64,000 bases of DNA from Pseudomonadota bacterium (GTDB lineage: Bacteria; Pseudomonadota; Gammaproteobacteria; Burkholderiales; Burkholderiaceae_C). Positions 60,514-64,000 of this stretch are shown here, one piece after another. The position numbers and the translations under genes were made by a program. Below the pieces are notes generated by a model. It was not told the DNA's origin and ran no database searches. It worked only from the letters and a program-made list of their open reading frames with translations. The stretch covers positions 1-64,000 of the forward strand of contig JAEZWW010000005.1 of the NCBI GenBank assembly GCA_023442945.1, read 5' to 3'. The stretch's first letter is position 1, and every line of letters starts with the position of its first letter.

Positions 60514-62889
60514 ATGGGTGCCAACGAATTTGCCAAGCTGCCGCACATCGGCGAGTCGCTCAAGCGCAAGGAAGACGAGCGATTTCTGACGGGCGTGGGG
60601 CAGTACACCGACGACATCAACCAGGCCAACCAGAAATATGCGGCCTTCGTGCGCTCCCCGCATGCGCACGCAGCTATCAAAAGTGTAGACACCAGCGCGG
60701 CGGACAAGATGCCGGGCGTGGTGCGCGTGTTCACCGGCAAGGACACCGAAGGCAAGATGGGCGGCTTGCCTTGCGGCTGGCTGATCAGCAACCCGGACGG
60801 CTCACCCATGAAGGAGCCGCCGCACCCCATCCTGGCGCACGCCAAGGTGCGCTACGTGGGCGACCACGTGGCCATGGTCGTGGCCGACACGCCGCAGCAG
60901 GCCAAGGATGCGGCCGAAGCCGTGGTGGTCGACTACGAACCGCTGGCCGCCGTGATCGACATGCGCACCGCCAAGACCGCCCCGGCGCTGCACGACGAGG
61001 CGCCCGACAACCACTGCTACAAGTGGACGCTGGGCGACAAGGCGGCGGTCGACGCGGCCTTTGCCAATGCGGCGCACATCACCCAGCTCGACCTCACCAA
61101 CAACCGGCTGGTGCCCAACGCGATGGAGCCGCGCGCCGCCAACGCCAGCTACAACCGCGCCACCGACGAGTACGTGCTGTACGTGGCCAACCAGAACCCG
61201 CACGTTGAGCGCCTGCTGATGACCGCCTTCGTGCTGCAGCTGCCCGAGCACAAGGTGCGCGTGATCGCGCCGGACGTGGGCGGCGGTTTCGGCTCCAAGA
61301 TCTTTCTGTACGCCGAAGACGTGGCGCTGACCTGGGGCGCCAAGCAGCTCAACTGCGCCATCAAGTGGACGGCCGAGCGCAGCGAATCCTTCCTGTCCGA
61401 CGCGCACGGGCGCGACCACATCAGCCACGCCGAAATGGCGATGGACAAGGACGGCAAGTTCCTGGCCATGCGCGTGCACACCGACGCCAACCTGGGCGCT
61501 TACCTGTCCACCTTCGCGTCCAGCGTGCCCACCATCCTGTACGGCACGCTGCTGGCCGGGCAGTACGCCACGCCGCAGATCTATGTCGAAGTGGACGGCT
61601 GGTTCACCAGCACCGCCCCAGTGGACGCCTACCGCGGCGCCGGCCGGCCGGAAGCGACTTACCTGGTCGAGCGCCTGGTCACCCGCTGCGCCTGGGACAT
61701 GGGCTTACCGCAGGACGAGATCCGCCGGCGCAACTTCATCACCAGCTTCCCCTACCAGACGCCGGTGGCGCTGCAGTACGACATCGGCGACTACAAGGCC
61801 TGCATGGACCAGGCGCAGGAACTGGCCGACGTCAAAGGCTACGCAGCGCGCAAGGCCGCCAGCGAGGCCAAGGGCCTGAAGCGCGGCATCGGCTACAGCA
61901 GCTACATCGAAGCGTGCGGTCTGGCGCCCAGCAACATCGCGGGCGCCCTGGGCGCACGCGCCGGCTTGTTTGAATGCGGCGAGGTGCGCGTGCACCCCAC
62001 GGGCAGCGTGACGGTCTTCACCGGCTCGCACAGCCACGGCCAAGGGCACGAGACCACGTTTGCACAGCTGGTCGCGGCGCGCCTGGGCCTGGACCCGAAC
62101 AAGGTCGACGTGGTACACGGCGACACCGGGCGCGTGCCGTTTGGCATGGGCACCTACGGCAGCCGCTCGCTCAGCGTGGGTGGCACGGCCATCATGAAGG
62201 CGCTGGACAAGATCGAGGCCAAGGCCAAGAAGATCGCCGCCCACCTGATGGAAGCCAGCGACGCCGACATCGACTTTGCCAACGGCGAATTCAGCGTCAA
62301 GGGCACGGACAAGAAGATCCCGTTCGCCCAGGTGGCGCTGACGGCCTACGTGCCGCACAACTACCCGCTGGACAAGCTGGAGCCGGGCCTGAACGAAACC
62401 GCGTTCTACGACCCGACCAACTTCACCTACCCGGCCGGCACCTACATCTGCGAGGTGGAGGTGGACCCCGACACCGGCGTCGTGCGCGTCGACCGCTTCA
62501 GCGCGGTGGACGACTTCGGCGTCATCATCAACCCGATGATTGTCGAGGGCCAGGTGCACGGCGGCCTGGTGCAGGGCATGGGCCAGGCGCTGATGGAGCA
62601 CGGCATCTACGACACCGAAACCGGCCAGCTGATGACCGGCAGCTTCATGGACTACACCATGCCGCGCGCGGCCGATTTCCCGGAATTCAAACTCGGCCAC
62701 GTCTGCACGCCTTGCACGCACAACCCGATCGGCAGCAAAGGCTGTGGGGAGGCGGGGGCCATCGGCTCGCCACCCGCCGTCATCAACGCCGTGCTGGACG
62801 CGCTCAAACCGCTGGGCGTGACCGAGCTCGACATGCCCGCCACCCCCAGCCGCGTCTGGACCGCCATTCAAGAAGCGCGCGCCGCTTAG
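60514..62889 (+). CDS. Molybdenum hydroxylase large subunit (xanthine dehydrogenase/form II CoxL-like)
   Basis: 791 aa molybdopterin cytosine dinucleotide-binding subunit. The start follows AGGAG by 6 bases. IGESLKRKEDERFLTGVGQY begins the family fold; IAPDVGGGFGSK marks the first Mo-cofactor loop. The active-site loop is AYRGAGR (372-378), not the AYxCSFR of true CO dehydrogenases, and Glu746 in GSKGCGEAG is the conserved base. So this oxidises an unknown aldehyde or heterocycle rather than CO with high affinity. A short AT-richer stretch, CAGCTATCAAAAGTGTAG, near codons 51-57 resembles the end of repeat family 1. Confidence 0.93.
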   Translation: MGANEFAKLPHIGESLKRKEDERFLTGVGQYTDDINQANQKYAAFVRSPHAHAAIKSVDTSAADKMPGVVRVFTGKDTEGKMGGLPCGWLISNPDGSPMKEPPHPILAHAKVRYVGDHVAMVVADTPQQAKDAAEAVVVDYEPLAAVIDMRTAKTAPALHDEAPDNHCYKWTLGDKAAVDAAFANAAHITQLDLTNNRLVPNAMEPRAANASYNRATDEYVLYVANQNPHVERLLMTAFVLQLPEHKVRVIAPDVGGGFGSKIFLYAEDVALTWGAKQLNCAIKWTAERSESFLSDAHGRDHISHAEMAMDKDGKFLAMRVHTDANLGAYLSTFASSVPTILYGTLLAGQYATPQIYVEVDGWFTSTAPVDAYRGAGRPEATYLVERLVTRCAWDMGLPQDEIRRRNFITSFPYQTPVALQYDIGDYKACMDQAQELADVKGYAARKAASEAKGLKRGIGYSSYIEACGLAPSNIAGALGARAGLFECGEVRVHPTGSVTVFTGSHSHGQGHETTFAQLVAARLGLDPNKVDVVHGDTGRVPFGMGTYGSRSLSVGGTAIMKALDKIEAKAKKIAAHLMEASDADIDFANGEFSVKGTDKKIPFAQVALTAYVPHNYPLDKLEPGLNETAFYDPTNFTYPAGTYICEVEVDPDTGVVRVDRFSAVDDFGVIINPMIVEGQVHGGLVQGMGQALMEHGIYDTETGQLMTGSFMDYTMPRAADFPEFKLGHVCTPCTHNPIGSKGCGEAGAIGSPPAVINAVLDALKPLGVTELDMPATPSRVWTAIQEARAA
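60666..60690 (+). repeat. Possible repeat family 1 remnant inside the large-subunit gene
   Basis: GCGCACGCAGCTATCAAAAG followed by TGTAG matches the inner end of the variant element (compare 55817-55845). It encodes the conserved HAHAAIKSVD. AGT and GTA codons are unusual in this GC-rich gene. A chance match is possible. Confidence 0.35.
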
Positions 62890-62903
62890 AGGAGCACACC
62901 ACC

Positions 62904-63695
62904 ATGTACGCATTCACCTTTGAACGCCCCGCCACCCAAGCCGACGCCGTCAAGCTGGCCCAGGCAGGTGGCAAGCCGCTGGCCGGCGGCCAGACCCTGC
63001 TGGCGTCGATGAAGCTGCGCCTGGCCGCGCCCGAACAGCTGGTGCACCTGGGCGCCATCAAGGAGCTGGCCGGCGTGCGCCAAGACGGCGACAGCCTCGT
63101 CATCGGCGCCATGACGCGCCACGCCGACGTGGCCAGCAACGCCGACGTGCAAGCCATGATCCCGGCGCTGGCCGCGCTGGCCGAAGGCATTGGCGACAAG
63201 CAGGTGCGGGCCATGGGCACCATCGGCGGCTCGCTCGCCAACAACGACCCCGCCGCCGACTACCCGGCTGCCGTGCTGGGCCTGGGCGCCACCGTCATCA
63301 CCACGCAGCGCGAGATCCCGGCCGACGACTACTTCCAAGGCATGTTCGCCACTGCGCTGGAAGACGGCGAGCTGATCACCGCCGTCCGTTTCCCCCAACC
63401 CAAGCGCGCCGCGTACATGAAGTTTCGCCAGCCGGCCTCGCTGTTCGCCTTGATTGGTGTGTTCGTCGCCGACACGGCCGATGGCGCGCGCGTGGCCGTG
63501 ACGGGCGGCGGCAACGGCGTGTTCCGCCACAGCGCGATGGAGCAGGCACTGGCCAAGAACTTCAGCGCCGACGCGCTGGCCGGTGTGACCACCAGCGCCG
63601 ACGACATGAACGGCGACCTGCACGGCAGCGCCGCCTACCGCGCCAACCTGGTTGGCGTGATGGCGCAGCGCGCGGTCGCCAAGGCGCTGGGCTGA
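62904..63695 (+). CDS. Molybdenum hydroxylase medium (FAD-binding) subunit
   Basis: 263 aa. FAD contacts PLAGGQTLLASMKLRL near the start and TIGGSLANNDPAADYPAAVL in the middle are diagnostic of CoxM/CutM-type subunits. The protein is somewhat short for the family (about 265-290) but complete, with a C-terminal domain ending YRANLVGVMAQRAVAKALG. An AGGAG site precedes it and the large-subunit stop is 14 bases upstream, so the two are co-translated. Confidence 0.94.
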   Translation: MYAFTFERPATQADAVKLAQAGGKPLAGGQTLLASMKLRLAAPEQLVHLGAIKELAGVRQDGDSLVIGAMTRHADVASNADVQAMIPALAALAEGIGDKQVRAMGTIGGSLANNDPAADYPAAVLGLGATVITTQREIPADDYFQGMFATALEDGELITAVRFPQPKRAAYMKFRQPASLFALIGVFVADTADGARVAVTGGGNGVFRHSAMEQALAKNFSADALAGVTTSADDMNGDLHGSAAYRANLVGVMAQRAVAKALG

Positions 63696-63773
63696 GCGCG
63701 CGGGCAGGGCGGCGCAGCGCGTCGCACGCAGACGGTGCACTGCGCCCGCGCCGGTCACCCCCGGCGCGGCAGG

Positions 63774-63845
63774 GCTATTGATTTTTGGGTCAAATTGGCC
63801 TTCTGCCCTACAACCATCTGCGCGGCCAGCTATCAAAATAAAAGC
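63774..63845 (+). repeat. Dispersed repeat family 1, copy 16 (leader of MoxR gene)
   Basis: Forward copy: GGGTCAAATTGGCCTTCTGC, CCTACAACCATCTGCGCGGC, CAGCTATCAAAATAAAAGC, running straight into the ATG of the next gene. Confidence 0.92.
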
Positions 63846-64000
63846 ATGAACGACCCGACCCCCACGTCGGCCACCGCCTCCATCGACGCCCTGGTCGCCG
63901 CCTTGGAGCGCGCCGGCTACTTCGCCGACCGGCGCTTGGCCACGGCCGCCTTCCTGGCGCTGAAACTGGGGCGCCCGCTGCTGCTCGAAGGCGAACCCGG
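63846..64000 (+). CDS. AAA+ MoxR-family ATPase, N-terminal fragment (cut by window end)
   Basis: 51 residues visible: MNDPTPTSATASIDALVAAL, ERAGYFADRRLATAAFLALK, then LGRPLLLEGEPG, the start of the Walker A motif. MoxR/CoxD-type ATPases help to mature molybdenum hydroxylases or to load metal, and lie next to the structural genes, as here. The ATG is directly after a repeat copy, and no ribosome site is visible. Confidence 0.85.
   Translation, partial: MNDPTPTSATASIDALVAALERAGYFADRRLATAAFLALKLGRPLLLEGEP

Noticed and set aside
60514..62889. True (form I) aerobic CO dehydrogenase
   Set aside because: The active-site loop is AYRGAGR rather than AYxCSFR.

Overview
This window is GC-rich, gene-dense chromosomal DNA from a betaproteobacterium of the Burkholderiales, most probably a member of the Comamonadaceae. 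That placement is an inference. It rests on the pyruvate dehydrogenase operon with a lipoyl-fused E3, the gene pairs holC/DUF2486-like and lptF-lptG/pepA, a Bug-type binding protein, and short dispersed repeats whose core (GGCCCTACAACC, then TGCGCGGCCAGCTA) resembles elements I remember from that family. I see no rRNA, tRNA, CRISPR array, integrase or insertion sequence.

Layout. 1-4623: 3' end of aceE, then aceF and lpdA, closed by a terminator. 4648-9900: an exported protein, two periplasmic binding proteins, and a 2,2-dialkylglycine decarboxylase-like aminotransferase divergent from its LysR regulator. 9955-16111: an rRNA methyltransferase-like gene, bacterial NHEJ (ligD, ku), an ankyrin lipoprotein and an EVE protein. 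16299-23761: a YbdL-like aminotransferase, a CysB-like regulator, cbiX, lptG and lptF, divergent from pepA, holC and a DUF2486-like gene. 23800-26308: a liv-type binding protein behind a textbook sigma-54 promoter, a DUF4166 gene and a frameshifted kptA. 26292-33008: mnmC, a ParB-fold-like gene, yggX and the DoxX/amidohydrolase/XapX/YcaC cluster, with its LysR regulator divergent at 33181. 34178-42918: mostly poorly characterised membrane and TPR proteins, plus metY, YbjQ and a rhomboid protease. 42919-48331: the main accessory locus. 48372-52517: DUF2783, FAD monooxygenase, metallo-beta-lactamase-fold and LysR genes. 52579-58375: transporter, LprI-like, IclR, FMN reductase, dsbB, glsB and argA. 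58569-64000: a GAF-Fis regulator divergent from a molybdenum hydroxylase cluster (small, large and medium subunits) and the start of a MoxR ATPase.

Most interesting system. At 43273-48331 a TIR-transmembrane-beta-propeller protein is followed, 34 bp later, by a membrane protein with two transmembrane segments, a TrkA-N/RCK-like Rossmann domain and a C-terminal RyR domain. A 51-codon ORF with a good ribosome-binding site may be translationally coupled to the TIR gene, and a perfect inverted repeat lies in the divergent spacer. I propose a two-component sensor/effector system, possibly for defence, in which the TIR enzyme makes a nucleotide signal from NAD and the RyR/TrkA-N protein answers at the membrane. 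This is inference from domain content.

Second theme: repeats. About 16 copies of one element are scattered through the window. Several sit directly before start codons. One lies in frame inside ligD, between the ligase and polymerase domains and just before an internal Shine-Dalgarno/ATG. Another lies in frame inside mnmC. A second, unrelated family occurs three times, each time abutting a stop codon in the same orientation.
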